Shown here: one piece after another, positions 8,456 to 17,320 of the stretch | Position numbering within the stretch: position 1 is the first letter of the stretch | Layout: every line of letters starts with the position of its first letter | From: an uncultured Prevotellaceae bacterium | GTDB lineage: Bacteria > Bacteroidota > Bacteroidia > Bacteroidales > Bacteroidaceae | Direction: 5' to 3' | Length of the DNA: 64,000 bases | NCBI GenBank assembly: GCA_900314715.1 | Contig: OMWI01000015.1 | Span: 1-64,000, forward strand | Notes under the pieces: generated by a model | The model's database searches: none | Told to the model about the DNA's origin: nothing | Seen by the model: only the letters and a program-made list of their open reading frames with translations | Made by a program: the position numbers and the translations under genes

Positions 8456-9804
8456 CACATGTTAATGATATGACGGTGGGGAAGCCAACCGCAAAGATAG
8501 TGAGTTTTGCGCTTCCCTTGATAATGGGATACATCCTCCAGCAGGTGTATCTCATTGTCGATGCAGCCATCGTGGGACGATGGATAGGCGTGGGAGCTTT
8601 AGCGGCGGTAGGTGCATCTTCGTCAATCATGTTTCTCATTATGGGTTTCTGCAATGGTTCGTGCGCTGGCTTTTCTATCCCGATAGCGCAATCGTTTGGT
8701 GCGAAGGATTATTCCATGATGCGCGCTTACGTGGCAAATGCGCTTCGTGTGGCGACGGTGATAGCCGTGGTGTTGACCGTCATTACATGTATCTTTTGCA
8801 ATCGTATCTTACGGGTGGTGAATACGCCTGAAGACATTTTCCATGATGCGTCGGTATTTCTCTTCTTGCAATTCCTGACGATTCCGTTTACCATTGCCTT
8901 CAACTTGTTAGCGGGGTTTATCCGAGCTTTGGGTAATTCGCGACAACCTTTTTATTTCCTTATAGCCGCGTCGTTGTTGAATGTTTTGTTGGATGTGTTG
9001 TTGATTCTTGTGATAGGACTTGGTGTTGAGGGTGCGGGAATCGCCACTTTGTTGTCGCAATTGTTTTCGGCATTGTTGTGTGTGATATATATTCGCAAGC
9101 ATTTGCAAGTGTTGATTCCTACGGGAAGCGAACGGGCTTATCAGGATAAGATGGTGGGACGTTTGCTCAATGCGGGCATTCCGATGGGATTGCAATTCAG
9201 CATTACGGGCATTGGCATTATCATGTTGCAAAGTGCCAACAACGCATTAGGTACGGTTTATGTTGCCGCATTTACGGCTTCCATGCGCGTGAAGTATCTT
9301 TTCACGTGCGTGTTTGAGAATATCGGTGTGGCTATGGCAACTTATTGCGGTCAAAACGTAGGTGCATGGAAATTGCAACGTATCATCACGGGTGTTCGTT
9401 CGGCTATCATCATCATGTTAGTGTACTTCGTCTTTACCATGTTGATTATCTATCCTTTTGCCGATGAGATGATGATGGCATTCGTAGATAATTCTTCTGT
9501 TTCGTCAACGGCTATCGTGGAGAATGCCGCCATGTTTATGCGCATAGCCAATTACTTCTATCCCGTGTTGGGATTGCTCACTATCTTGCGCTATTCCATA
9601 CAAGGGATGGGTTACAGCAATCTCTCCATGCTTTCGGGAGTGATGGAGATGATTGCCCGATGTGGCGTTAGCTTGTGGATTGTACCGATGTTCCATTTCT
9701 TGGGTGTATGTTATGGAGACCCCGTAGCATGGGTATCGGCAGACTTGTTTTTGATTCCAGCGTTTATATATGTATATCGCCGATTGCGTAAACACCATGT
9801 TTAG
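8452..9804 (+). CDS. MATE family efflux transporter
   Basis: 450 residues, about 12 predicted membrane helices in two halves, typical of MATE drug/cation antiporters (inner membrane). The start region [44 protein letters not shown] has the usual TM1 layout. [16 protein letters not shown] in the first half and [14 protein letters not shown] in the second are standard. Start set at ATG 8452, which overlaps the pdxT stop (ATGA); the open frame runs further upstream inside pdxT but that part is antisense-like noise. The coupling to pdxST may mean co-regulation, possibly vitamer efflux, but that is only inference. The first unit of array R2 overlaps the stop codon. Confidence 0.88.
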   Translation: MTHVNDMTVGKPTAKIVSFALPLIMGYILQQVYLIVDAAIVGRWIGVGALAAVGASSSIMFLIMGFCNGSCAGFSIPIAQSFGAKDYSMMRAYVANALRVATVIAVVLTVITCIFCNRILRVVNTPEDIFHDASVFLFLQFLTIPFTIAFNLLAGFIRALGNSRQPFYFLIAASLLNVLLDVLLILVIGLGVEGAGIATLLSQLFSALLCVIYIRKHLQVLIPTGSERAYQDKMVGRLLNAGIPMGLQFSITGIGIIMLQSANNALGTVYVAAFTASMRVKYLFTCVFENIGVAMATYCGQNVGAWKLQRIITGVRSAIIIMLVYFVFTMLIIYPFADEMMMAFVDNSSVSSTAIVENAAMFMRIANYFYPVLGLLTILRYSIQGMGYSNLSMLSGVMEMIARCGVSLWIVPMFHFLGVCYGDPVAWVSADLFLIPAFIYVYRRLRKHHV

Positions 9805-9871
9805 GCTTGCTAAACCATAGGTTTACGACTCGTAAATATACTGTTTATGAAGCCTAAACGATACGTTTTCC
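9790..9871. repeat. 22-bp periodic array R2 (4 units)
   Basis: Units start at 9790, 9812, 9834 and 9856: AAACACCATGTTTAGG, AAACCATAGGTTTACG, AAATATACTGTTTATG, AAACGATACGTTTTCC. Linkers are CTTGCT, ACTCGT and AAGCCT. The second unit with its preceding T forms a perfect inverted repeat TAAACC-ATA-GGTTTA. The array begins inside the last codons of the MATE gene. Confidence 0.85.
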
Positions 9872-9931
9872 CGTCGTATCCATAAATTTGTTTGGAATAA
9901 AAGAAAAACATCCCACTTTTTTTGAATAAAC

Positions 9932-9965
9932 TTTGGGGTGATTGGCAAATAATTTTGTACTTTTG
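9932..9965 (+). promoter_or_regulatory. Promoter for comM
   Basis: TACTTTTG (9958-9965) matches the -7 consensus. TTTG at 9932-9935 is a possible -33 box with a 22-bp spacer, slightly long. The ATG follows about 30 bp downstream. Confidence 0.55.
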
Positions 9966-9994
9966 CAAGCAGATAATACTATGGAAAGAACATT

Positions 9995-11542
9995 ATGCTT
10001 ATAAAGACTTATTGTGCTTCGGTGATGGGATTGGAAACGATGACCATTACAATAGAACTGAACATGACGAGAGGTGTGCAATTTCATCTCACGGGATTGC
10101 CCGATACGTCGGTGAAGGAGAGTATGAATCGCATTCGTTCGGCATTGTCCAATAATGGTTATCGTATGCCCGTGGCCGACTTGTCTATCAATATGAGTCC
10201 GTCGGACGTGAAGAAGGAAGGGTGCGGATATGACTTGCCGCTTGCAATAGGCATCTTGGCGGTCAACGGAAGCATAGAGAGCGATGTGTTGGAAGACTAT
10301 ATGATGGTGGGAGAACTGGGACTGGACGGGAAGTTGAAACCTGTTCGTGGTTCTTTGCCTATCGCCATCTTGGCACGTAAGCAGAGGTTTAAGGGACTCA
10401 TCGTTCCGAAGCAGAATGTGAGAGAAGCCGCGGTTGTCAATCAACTGGACGTTTATGGGATGGAATCTTTGGAGGACGTGATTCTATTCTTGGTGGGAAA
10501 GCAACATTTTGAACCGACAATAGTGGATACTCGTAAGGAATTCTATGAGCATCAATGTCATTTCGATATGGACTATAGCGATGTGCGCGGACAAGAAAAC
10601 GTGAAACGAGCATTGGAAGTAGCTGCTGCTGGAGGACATAATTTGATTATGGTGGGACCTCCTGGTAGTGGAAAGAGTATGATGGCAAAGCGACTTCCAA
10701 CCATTTTACCGCCGCTATCGTTGCATGAGAGTCTTGAAACCACGCAGATTTATTCGGTGGCTGGTAAACTTGGGAGTAATACTTCGCTTATCTCGCAACG
10801 CCCGTTTCGTAGTCCTCATCATACGATTTCACAAGTGGCTTTGGTAGGTGGTGGTTCTACACCCCAACCAGGGGAAATATCATTGGCGCATAATGGAGTA
10901 TTGTTTGCAGACGAACTTACGGAATTCAACAAACAGACTCTTGAAGTGATGCGACAACCGCTTGAAGACAGGAAAATATCCATTAACCGAGCCAAGTATA
11001 GTGTGGATTTGCCTTGTAACTTTATGTTGGTGGCTTCTTGCAATCCTTGTCCTTGCGGTTATTATGGTGATAAGACGCATCATTGTTGTTGTACGCCAGG
11101 ACAAATACAACGTTACATGAACAAGATTTCAGGTCCGCTTCTTGATAGAATCGATATTCATTGCGAAATACAAGCCGTTCCTTTCGCCGAACTATCGACG
11201 ATGCAACCAGGCGAACCATCATCTGTTATTCGCGAACGCGTCATCGCTGCCCGCAAAATCCAAGAAGAGCGTTTCAAATCTCATAAAGGTATTTACTGTA
11301 ATGCACAGATGACCGAACGGATGCTTCACCAATATGCCGAACCCGATGCTGCTTCCATGGAAATGCTTCGCATGGCGATGGAGCGCTTAAAACTCTCCGC
11401 CCGTGCATATAGCCGTATCTTAAAGGTCGCCAGAACCATCGCTGACCTTGCTGGTTCAGAGAAAGTAGAGTCCATGCATATTGCAGAAGCCATCGGTTAT
11501 AGAAATCTTGACAGAGGCGATTGGGCTGAGAGAGGGATGTAA
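9995..11542 (+). CDS. comM: YifB/ComM Mg-chelatase-like AAA+ ATPase
   Basis: 515 residues, the usual length. An N-terminal ChlI-like/Lon-S16-fold domain (KTYCASVMGLETMTITIELN...GLPDTSVKES...INMSPSDVKKEGCGYDLPLAIGIL) precedes an AAA+ module: Walker A GPPGSGKSMMAKRL, HHTISQVALVGGGSTPQPGEISLAHNGVLFADELTEF with Walker B, and CNPCPCGYYGDKTHHCCCTPGQIQRYMNKISGPLLDRIDIH. The C-terminal helical domain (SARAYSRILKVARTIADL) is complete. ComM is a hexameric helicase that drives branch migration in natural transformation. Its last 23 codons are duplicated at 13044. Confidence 0.93.
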   Translation: MLIKTYCASVMGLETMTITIELNMTRGVQFHLTGLPDTSVKESMNRIRSALSNNGYRMPVADLSINMSPSDVKKEGCGYDLPLAIGILAVNGSIESDVLEDYMMVGELGLDGKLKPVRGSLPIAILARKQRFKGLIVPKQNVREAAVVNQLDVYGMESLEDVILFLVGKQHFEPTIVDTRKEFYEHQCHFDMDYSDVRGQENVKRALEVAAAGGHNLIMVGPPGSGKSMMAKRLPTILPPLSLHESLETTQIYSVAGKLGSNTSLISQRPFRSPHHTISQVALVGGGSTPQPGEISLAHNGVLFADELTEFNKQTLEVMRQPLEDRKISINRAKYSVDLPCNFMLVASCNPCPCGYYGDKTHHCCCTPGQIQRYMNKISGPLLDRIDIHCEIQAVPFAELSTMQPGEPSSVIRERVIAARKIQEERFKSHKGIYCNAQMTERMLHQYAEPDAASMEMLRMAMERLKLSARAYSRILKVARTIADLAGSEKVESMHIAEAIGYRNLDRGDWAERGM

Positions 11543-11595
11543 AGGAACTATAAGTGCTGAATAGTAAAAATTGTTCTGTTTAGATTTGGACTTTT
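11471..11595 (+). repeat. 125-bp direct repeat, copy 1 (comM 3' end)
   Basis: This stretch spans the last 23 codons of comM plus 53 bp beyond. A copy of the same length with about 15 mismatches by eye lies at 13044-13168. Both copies end with GTTTAGATTTGGACTTTT, which holds a TTTG -33 box used by a different downstream promoter in each copy. Confidence 0.85.
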
Positions 11596-11616
11596 GATGG
11601 AAAGACCTTATCTTTG
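11585..11616 (+). promoter_or_regulatory. Promoter for the DinD-RhuM gene
   Basis: TTTG (11585-11588), a 20-bp spacer and TATCTTTG (11609-11616) give a near-ideal Bacteroidetes promoter. It excludes translation starts upstream of about 11622 and supports ATG 11642. Confidence 0.65.
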
Positions 11617-11641
11617 TAGGTACTTCGAAGAAAGATGCAAT

Positions 11642-13009
11642 ATGGAGAACGAATTGTTTTCGCCAAAAGAAATGCTGTCACCCTTTGATAACATCAAGGA
11701 AACTGATGAAGAAGGACGTGAGTGGTGGAATTCCCGTAAGTTAGCTCGACTTATGGGCTATATCAAGTATTGGAACTTTGAGCGGCTGATGGATAAGGTG
11801 GCTCCTTTCTTGCAACAAGAAAAAGGACTTGATTTAAAAGATCACATGATGGAGATTGAGGAAATGGCACAACTCAATAATGGAGGCTACCGTCATGTTA
11901 AATCCGTGTTGCTTTCTCGTACAGCATGTCTTGCAATTGCCTTAAATGCAGATAAGAAAAAAACATTAGTTAAAGCAGCTCAGGATTATTTTATGGGTGG
12001 GATGACCTCAAAAGAGTTAGCAACCAGTATGGAAGGCAACGTGTTGATTTATCGCTCTACAACTGGTAAAATAAATGTTTCGGTTGTCTATAATCAAGAA
12101 ACGTTTTGGCTTTCTCAGAAGCGAATGGCTGAGTTGTTCGGTACAGCAGTTTCAACAATCAATTACCATCTGAAACAGATAGATGAAAGCGGTGAAGTAC
12201 AATTGTCCACGGCAGTTCGAAAAATTCGAATTCCCTCGGACAATTGCGATGAACAGGGCGTCCTGATGTATAATCTTGATGCCGTTATAGCCGTTGGCTA
12301 TCGTGTTAATAGCTATGAGGCTACTCAATTCCGCATTTGGGCTACAAAGGTTTTGAAAGAATTTATTATCAAAGGCTTTGCTTTGGATGATGAACGTCTG
12401 AAAGGCAAGAACATTTTTGGTACTGATTACTTCGACGAACTATTAGAGCGCATTCGCGAAATTCGCACCTCAGAACGTCGCTATTATCAGAAGATTACAG
12501 ATATCTATGCCGAGTGCAGTAGTGATTACGACCCGAAGTCAGACATTACGAAACTTTTCTACAAGACCGTACAAAACATGATGCACTATGCCGTTACTCA
12601 TCAGACGGCTGCTGAAATCATCTATGATAGAGCTGATGCAGACAAGCCTCAGATGGGTTTAATGACGTGGAAGAATGCTCCCAATGGTCGAGTTGTCAAA
12701 AGTGATGTTACTATCGCAAAGAACTATCTTTCTGAACAAGAAGTAGAAAGTCTTAATCTTTTGACAAATGCTTTTCTCGATTTGGCAGAAAGTAGAGCTC
12801 TCCGCCATATACTTACGACGATGGATGAATGGAAAGCATACTTAGAGAAATACTTGAAAATCAGCGAACACGACATTCTCACCGATGCTGGTTCTGTCTC
12901 TCAAGAAGAAGCTGAGATAAAGGCTATCGGTGAATACGAAAAATTTCGTAGAATACAAGACAAAACATTTCTTTCTGATTTCGATAAGTTAATTGGAGAA
13001 ATCAAATGA
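11642..13009 (+). CDS. DinD-like/RhuM fusion protein
   Basis: 455 residues from ATG 11642. Residues about 10-120 resemble DinD/BRO-N (PFDNIKETDEEGREWWNSRKLARLMGYIKYWNFERLM ... LSRTACLAIALNADKKKTLVKAAQDYF). From about residue 135 it is a RhuM-family protein (IYRSTTGKINVSVVYNQETFWLSQKRMAELFGTAVSTINYHLKQI ... YNLDAVIAVGYRVNS ... FRIWATKVLKEFIIKGFALDDERLK) with the long helical RhuM C-terminus. RhuM was named from a Salmonella SPI-3 gene. The family is common in islands and its function is unsettled; the N-terminal winged-helix-like region suggests DNA binding. The gene sits between the two 125-bp copies of the comM end, a sign of acquisition. Confidence 0.8.
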   Translation: MENELFSPKEMLSPFDNIKETDEEGREWWNSRKLARLMGYIKYWNFERLMDKVAPFLQQEKGLDLKDHMMEIEEMAQLNNGGYRHVKSVLLSRTACLAIALNADKKKTLVKAAQDYFMGGMTSKELATSMEGNVLIYRSTTGKINVSVVYNQETFWLSQKRMAELFGTAVSTINYHLKQIDESGEVQLSTAVRKIRIPSDNCDEQGVLMYNLDAVIAVGYRVNSYEATQFRIWATKVLKEFIIKGFALDDERLKGKNIFGTDYFDELLERIREIRTSERRYYQKITDIYAECSSDYDPKSDITKLFYKTVQNMMHYAVTHQTAAEIIYDRADADKPQMGLMTWKNAPNGRVVKSDVTIAKNYLSEQEVESLNLLTNAFLDLAESRALRHILTTMDEWKAYLEKYLKISEHDILTDAGSVSQEEAEIKAIGEYEKFRRIQDKTFLSDFDKLIGEIK

Positions 13010-13043
13010 GTTTCTGATTAAGAGTGCGAAGAGGAAACCACAA

Positions 13044-13168
13044 TCCATGCACATTACCGAAGCCATCGGTTATAAAAATCTTGACCGAGGCGATTGGGCG
13101 GAGAGAGGATTATAATCAAACGATAAGTGCTGAATAGTTAAAATAGTTCTGTTTAGATTTGGACTTTT
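13044..13168 (+). repeat. 125-bp direct repeat, copy 2 (comM end remnant)
   Basis: Encodes SMHITEAIGYKNLDRGDWAERGL in the old comM frame without the rest of the gene, then the same downstream spacer as copy 1. It carries synonymous and near-synonymous changes relative to copy 1, so it looks like the comM end of a related strain rather than a recent slip duplication. It may mark the original comM end or an attachment-type junction. Confidence 0.8.
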
Positions 13169-13188
13169 AACTAAAAAACTTATTTTTG
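13158..13188 (+). promoter_or_regulatory. Promoter for the second ATPase fragment
   Basis: TTTG (13158-13161), 19 bp, TATTTTTG (13181-13188). The -33 box is part of the duplicated segment and the -7 box is outside it. A leader with two ACGAAAAAAGTCGTA repeats follows up to the ATG at 13229. Confidence 0.6.
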
Positions 13189-13228
13189 CAACGACTACGA
13201 AAAAAGTCGTAACGAAAAAAGTCGTAAT

Positions 13229-13336
13229 ATGGATAATCCTTTTAAATTCGGAACAATCGTTGAAGATGAATACTTTACTGACAGAATAGAAGAGGTGAAG
13301 TATATAACCCAATTATCCTCTACTATTTATAGATAA
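13229..13336 (+). pseudogene. Truncated AAA ATPase start, cut by element D
   Basis: A 35-codon frame begins MDNPFKFGTIVEDEYFTDR and continues IEEVKYITQL. This is the N-terminus of the same AAA ATPase family as the fragment at 87. The P-loop that should follow is missing. Homology stops at about 13314, just where the outer repeat of palindromic element D begins; the last residues SSTIYR are encoded by the element. The rest of the gene is absent downstream. Confidence 0.7.
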
Positions 13337-13670
13337 ACTACTGATAATAAAAGGTTTGAGAAAAATCTAATTCTACCTTATTCTCTACTAACCCTCTACT
13401 TACTTTCTACTAATCTTCTACTATTATCAACACTCCTCCCAAATGGTTTCTTCAAGTGATGAGGTTTTTAGGTAGCTTTACGACCATAACTATATGCTTT
13501 ATGTCCTCTAACTATATGCTTTACGCCCTCTAAACATATGCTTTACGTCTTCTAACTATATGCTTTACGGTTAGTAGAGAATAGGTAGAGGATTAGTAGA
13601 GAAAAAGTAGAGGATGTAAAATTTGCAAGTTGTTATGAGACATTATATTATTGAGTTTTTAGTAGAGGAT
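13315..13670. repeat. Nested palindromic element D
   Basis: Outer pair ATCCTCTACTA (13315-13325) and TAGTAGAGGAT (13660-13670). Inner arms are tandem 11-12-bp words: TTCTCTACTAAC, CCTCTACTTAC, TTTCTACTAAT, CTTCTACTATTA on the left (about 13381-13427), and complements such as TTAGTAGAGAATAGGTAGAGGA on the right (about 13571-13616). The loop holds 22-bp array R3. The spacer contains GATAATAA, as in elements A and B. The layout is that of elements A-C but the word is different. Confidence 0.75.
13488..13569. repeat. 22-bp periodic array R3 (4 units)
   Basis: Units at 13488, 13510, 13532 and 13554: AACTATATGCTTTATG, AACTATATGCTTTACG, AAACATATGCTTTACG, AACTATATGCTTTACG. Linkers are TCCTCT, CCCTCT and TCTTCT. 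A degenerate unit precedes at about 13466. The array lies in the loop of element D. The remaining 13671-14037 sequence is AT-rich leader DNA with no gene visible. Confidence 0.85.
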
Positions 13671-14037
13671 GATAAACAAATTCACAATTCGCAATGAATA
13701 ATTCTCAATGGACTATTTATAAATAATGAATGGGGGAATTGAAAAACTTTTATGTAGAAGTCTATCCAATGAAAGTGCATTTCTTAACAAGAATAAAACA
13801 ATGACTTGAAGTTTCGTAAATGTCATTTAAAAATCTTTAGGCAAAACAACCTAATAACCTTATCACTTGATGAAACTTGTATTTGTGATAGTAGAATGAT
13901 GGTCTGTTTTTGATATTTTTTAAGTGTCTTTTTACAACAAACGCCTAAAACAAGCCGTTTTTAGCCCTATAAGTGTTAAAAAAATAAAATGGAGAAAAAC
14001 AAATGTGATTTAGAGTGAATAAATGCAATTTTGTATT

Positions 14038-14045
14038 TATTTTTG
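14038..14045 (+). promoter_or_regulatory. -7 box for the susCD locus
   Basis: TATTTTTG matches TAnnTTTG, about 80 bp before the susC ATG at 14126. It probably drives the five-gene locus to 25813, since the next recognisable terminator is at 25854. Confidence 0.5.
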
Positions 14046-14125
14046 CAAAGAAATAGTAGCTAAAAGCATTTTCGCTATTCTTGGGAAAGAGATTTTTCAA
14101 ACAATTTATTAATAATTATGACCAG

Positions 14126-17100
14126 ATGAAGAAGAAAAGTAAATTTTATCTATTAGGTATCTTGGCGCTTTTTTGCATGATGCCTAATGTGCTGTTTGCC
14201 CAGAATCTGACGGTGGAAGGTACGGTAAAGGACGAGATAGGAGAACCCCTCGTCGGCGTTACTGTCCATGTACAGGGTGTGGGTACTGGTGCCATTACCG
14301 ACTTGGATGGTCATTTCACCATTCCATCGGTGAGGCGAGGAGCAACACTCGAGTTCTCTTATGTGGGTTATCAAACAATGACTCACAAGGTAGAGGGCAG
14401 GACTGTTAACGTGACCATGGAGCCCGATCGCAAGAATCTGGATGAAGTGGTGGTAATTGCCTACGGACAACAGAAGAAGGTAACCATTACGGGAGCCGTT
14501 TCTGCGGTCGGTGGTGAAGAACTGCTCAAGGCACCAGTTGCCAGTGTTGCCAACGCCTTGCAAGGAAAGTTGCCTGGTATGTCGGTAGTACAGCCCTCAG
14601 GTATGCCTGGTGCAGATGAGCCCGTTATTCGTGTGCGTGGTATCGGTTCGTTGAATAGTGCCGAACCATTGGTACTCGTCGATGGTGTAGAACGTTCGTT
14701 CGGACAGCTCGACCCCAATGAAATCGCTGACATCTCTATCTTGAAAGATGCCTCCGCAACAGCCGTTTTCGGTGTGCGTGGTGCTAATGGTGTTATCCTC
14801 GTAACTACCAAGCGTGGTACGGCAGGCAAGGCTTCGGTAACCGTTTCAGCTAATGCAGCCGTCCAGCAAATTGCCAAGTTCGTGGATTTCGCTGACTCTT
14901 ACACGTATGGAAAGATGTGGAACTACACGATGATTACCGATGGACTGCCGATGAGCCAGTGGCCAGGAAGTGCTACGATTGCCGATTACACTCCCTACGC
15001 TGACTTAGGTATCCGTTTCAGCCAAGAGGTGATGGAACATTTCCGTAAAGGCGATATGCCCGTTACGTTCCCCAATACCGACTGGATTAATTATATCATG
15101 AAGGATGCGGCTTGGCAGGAACAAGTGAACGTGAACGTGAATGGAGGTACGGAGAAGATGAGGTACTTCGTTTCAGCTGGTTTCCTGAACCAGAACTCAC
15201 TCTTTAAGACGTTCTCAAGTAATAAAGATGAGACCTTTAAATACAACCGTTTCAACTATCGTGCCAACTTGGATATTGACGTGTCTAAGTATAGTCAATT
15301 GGCTTTGACGTTGGGCGGACGCGTTCAGAACCGTACCACGATGGGTGGTGGTGAGGGATTTCTCTTCCGCTATCTGCAAGGAGCCACACCATACGCAGGT
15401 ATCGGTGTTGACGGTCAAGGTCGCCATATCGTTGCAGATGAGAACTTCGTAGGTCCATACGACCGTGATGCCCTTTCTAACTATTATGACTTAGGTTACG
15501 TGAATGAGAGCACCAACGTGTTGAACCTCGACTTGCAATACAAACTCGACATGAGCTTCCTCACGCCAGGTTTGGATTTCAAGATTAAGGGTTCGTACAA
15601 TACGGAATATACCGCACGAAAGAATCGCCAAAACGGATTTGGTACAGGTGTCACCTATGTGGCAACGCTCGTTGACGGTAAAGAGGTGCTTCGCAAAGAG
15701 AATATCACTTGGCCAATTCCTTACGATGAAGCCAAGTGGGGAAGTCGTAACTGGTATGCAGAGGCAAGTTTCAACTACGCTCGTAAGTTTGGTGCGCACA
15801 ATGTTGGCGCATTGATTCTCTATAACCAAAGCAAGACCTATTATCCTTGGGATTCAGACGGCAGTCTGTACCAATCAATTCCAAAGGGTTATGTAGGACT
15901 CGTAGGACGTGTGACTTACGACTATGACACCCGTTACATGATTGACTTCAATATCGGTTATAATGGTTCAGAGAACTTTGCCGAAGGTAAGCGCTACGGT
16001 ACATTCCCATCTTTCTCAGTAGGTTGGATTCCATCCAACGAAAAGTTCTGGGAGCCCGTCAAGAAGTATATCGGCTACTTGAAGTTGCGTGGATCGTGGG
16101 GTAAGGTAGGTAATGACAATACCAACGGAGCCCGCTTCCTCTATCTGCCAGGTGCATGGCAATTCTATACAGGTTCGACGACGACCAACCCACAAAACCG
16201 AGGAGCCAACTTCGGTACGAGTGGCGGATGGTTGCAAGCCGTGAAAGAGTTGACAGCAGGTAATCCCGATGTGACTTGGGAAACCGCCACTAAGATTAAT
16301 GTTGGTTTGGACGCTGCTTTCATCAACGACCGACTGACGTTGAACCTTGACTTATTCTGGGAAGATCGCAAAGATATCTTGGTGTCAAATGCCTCTCAAC
16401 TTCCTGCCGTGACCAGTCTTCCTTCAAGCTATGTGAACAAGGGACGCGTGAAGAATCACGGTTATGAGTTGACCTTGAAGTGGGCAGATCAGATTCGTGA
16501 CTTCCGTTATAGCATCAGCCCCAGCATTTCGTTTGCCAGAAATAAGGTGATTGAGATGCTTGAGGTACCGCCTATGTATGACTACCTGAGACATACGGGA
16601 TTGCCAGTAGGTCAACGTTTCGGTTACGATTTGTTTGAATTCTACCAGAAAGGTACCGAAGACCGTTACAAGGCAGCGTATGGCGTAGACAAATTGCCAG
16701 ACCAGAAGATAGACCTGAAATATGGTGATGCTGTCTATGTTGACTTGAACAATGACGGTGTTATCGACCAAAACGACCAGAAACCACTCGGCTATACTGA
16801 CAACCCAGAAATTACTTGGTCTATCAATGCCAGCTTGAACTGGAAAGGACTCGACTTCTCTATGCTGTGGGTAGGTGCCGACAACACCAGCCGCGCATTA
16901 AACGGATACTTCCGTGACCAATTCGGTTCTACCAATACGTCAGCATTGGCACAGTGGGTAGCCGATAACTCTTGGACAGAAGATAATCCAGGGGCCATCC
17001 TGCCCCGTATCTCGTTCACCAACCGCGTTCATAACAACCGTGATTCGCGTGCTTGGGTTATCGACTCTAAATATGTGCGTCTGAAGAATGTGGAGATTGG

Positions 17101-17290
17101 TTATACCATCAACAAACCCAAGTTCTTGCCATTGCTCAACTACGTGAGAGTATATGCTTCAGGTCAAAACCTGCTGACATTCGCTGACTTCAAGGGCAAC
17201 GACCCCGAGGCTCCAGGTTCAGGACTTGACTTCGGTGTACGTTATCCTATGACACGTGTGTATAACTTTGGCCTACAAGTAAACTTCTGA
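14126..17290 (+). CDS. SusC/RagA-type TonB-dependent transporter
   Basis: 1054 residues from ATG 14126; the open frame extends to a TTG at 14081. Signal peptide MKKKSKFYLLGILALFCMMPNVLFAQ. Next come a carboxypeptidase-regulatory-like domain (about 28-105; VEGTVKDEIGEPLVGVTVHVQG), a TonB-box-like stretch (LDEVVVIAYGQQKKVTITGAVS), the plug (NALQGKLPGMSV ... RVRGIGSLNSAEPLVLVDGVERS ... ILKDASATAVFGVRGANGVILVTTKRG) and a 22-strand-type barrel ending RVYNFGLQVNF. It imports oligosaccharide or peptide with its SusD partner, encoded 30 bp downstream. No glycosidase adjoins the locus, so the substrate cannot be told. Confidence 0.93.
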   Translation: MKKKSKFYLLGILALFCMMPNVLFAQNLTVEGTVKDEIGEPLVGVTVHVQGVGTGAITDLDGHFTIPSVRRGATLEFSYVGYQTMTHKVEGRTVNVTMEPDRKNLDEVVVIAYGQQKKVTITGAVSAVGGEELLKAPVASVANALQGKLPGMSVVQPSGMPGADEPVIRVRGIGSLNSAEPLVLVDGVERSFGQLDPNEIADISILKDASATAVFGVRGANGVILVTTKRGTAGKASVTVSANAAVQQIAKFVDFADSYTYGKMWNYTMITDGLPMSQWPGSATIADYTPYADLGIRFSQEVMEHFRKGDMPVTFPNTDWINYIMKDAAWQEQVNVNVNGGTEKMRYFVSAGFLNQNSLFKTFSSNKDETFKYNRFNYRANLDIDVSKYSQLALTLGGRVQNRTTMGGGEGFLFRYLQGATPYAGIGVDGQGRHIVADENFVGPYDRDALSNYYDLGYVNESTNVLNLDLQYKLDMSFLTPGLDFKIKGSYNTEYTARKNRQNGFGTGVTYVATLVDGKEVLRKENITWPIPYDEAKWGSRNWYAEASFNYARKFGAHNVGALILYNQSKTYYPWDSDGSLYQSIPKGYVGLVGRVTYDYDTRYMIDFNIGYNGSENFAEGKRYGTFPSFSVGWIPSNEKFWEPVKKYIGYLKLRGSWGKVGNDNTNGARFLYLPGAWQFYTGSTTTNPQNRGANFGTSGGWLQAVKELTAGNPDVTWETATKINVGLDAAFINDRLTLNLDLFWEDRKDILVSNASQLPAVTSLPSSYVNKGRVKNHGYELTLKWADQIRDFRYSISPSISFARNKVIEMLEVPPMYDYLRHTGLPVGQRFGYDLFEFYQKGTEDRYKAAYGVDKLPDQKIDLKYGDAVYVDLNNDGVIDQNDQKPLGYTDNPEITWSINASLNWKGLDFSMLWVGADNTSRALNGYFRDQFGSTNTSALAQWVADNSWTEDNPGAILPRISFTNRVHNNRDSRAWVIDSKYVRLKNVEIGYTINKPKFLPLLNYVRVYASGQNLLTFADFKGNDPEAPGSGLDFGVRYPMTRVYNFGLQVNF

Positions 17291-17320
17291 TGAACCCAAA
17301 ATATTGAAGAATTGAAGATT

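Noticed and set aside
11594..11641. Upstream start for the DinD-RhuM protein
   Set aside because: The -7 promoter box TATCTTTG lies inside that extension, so it would not be on the mRNA.
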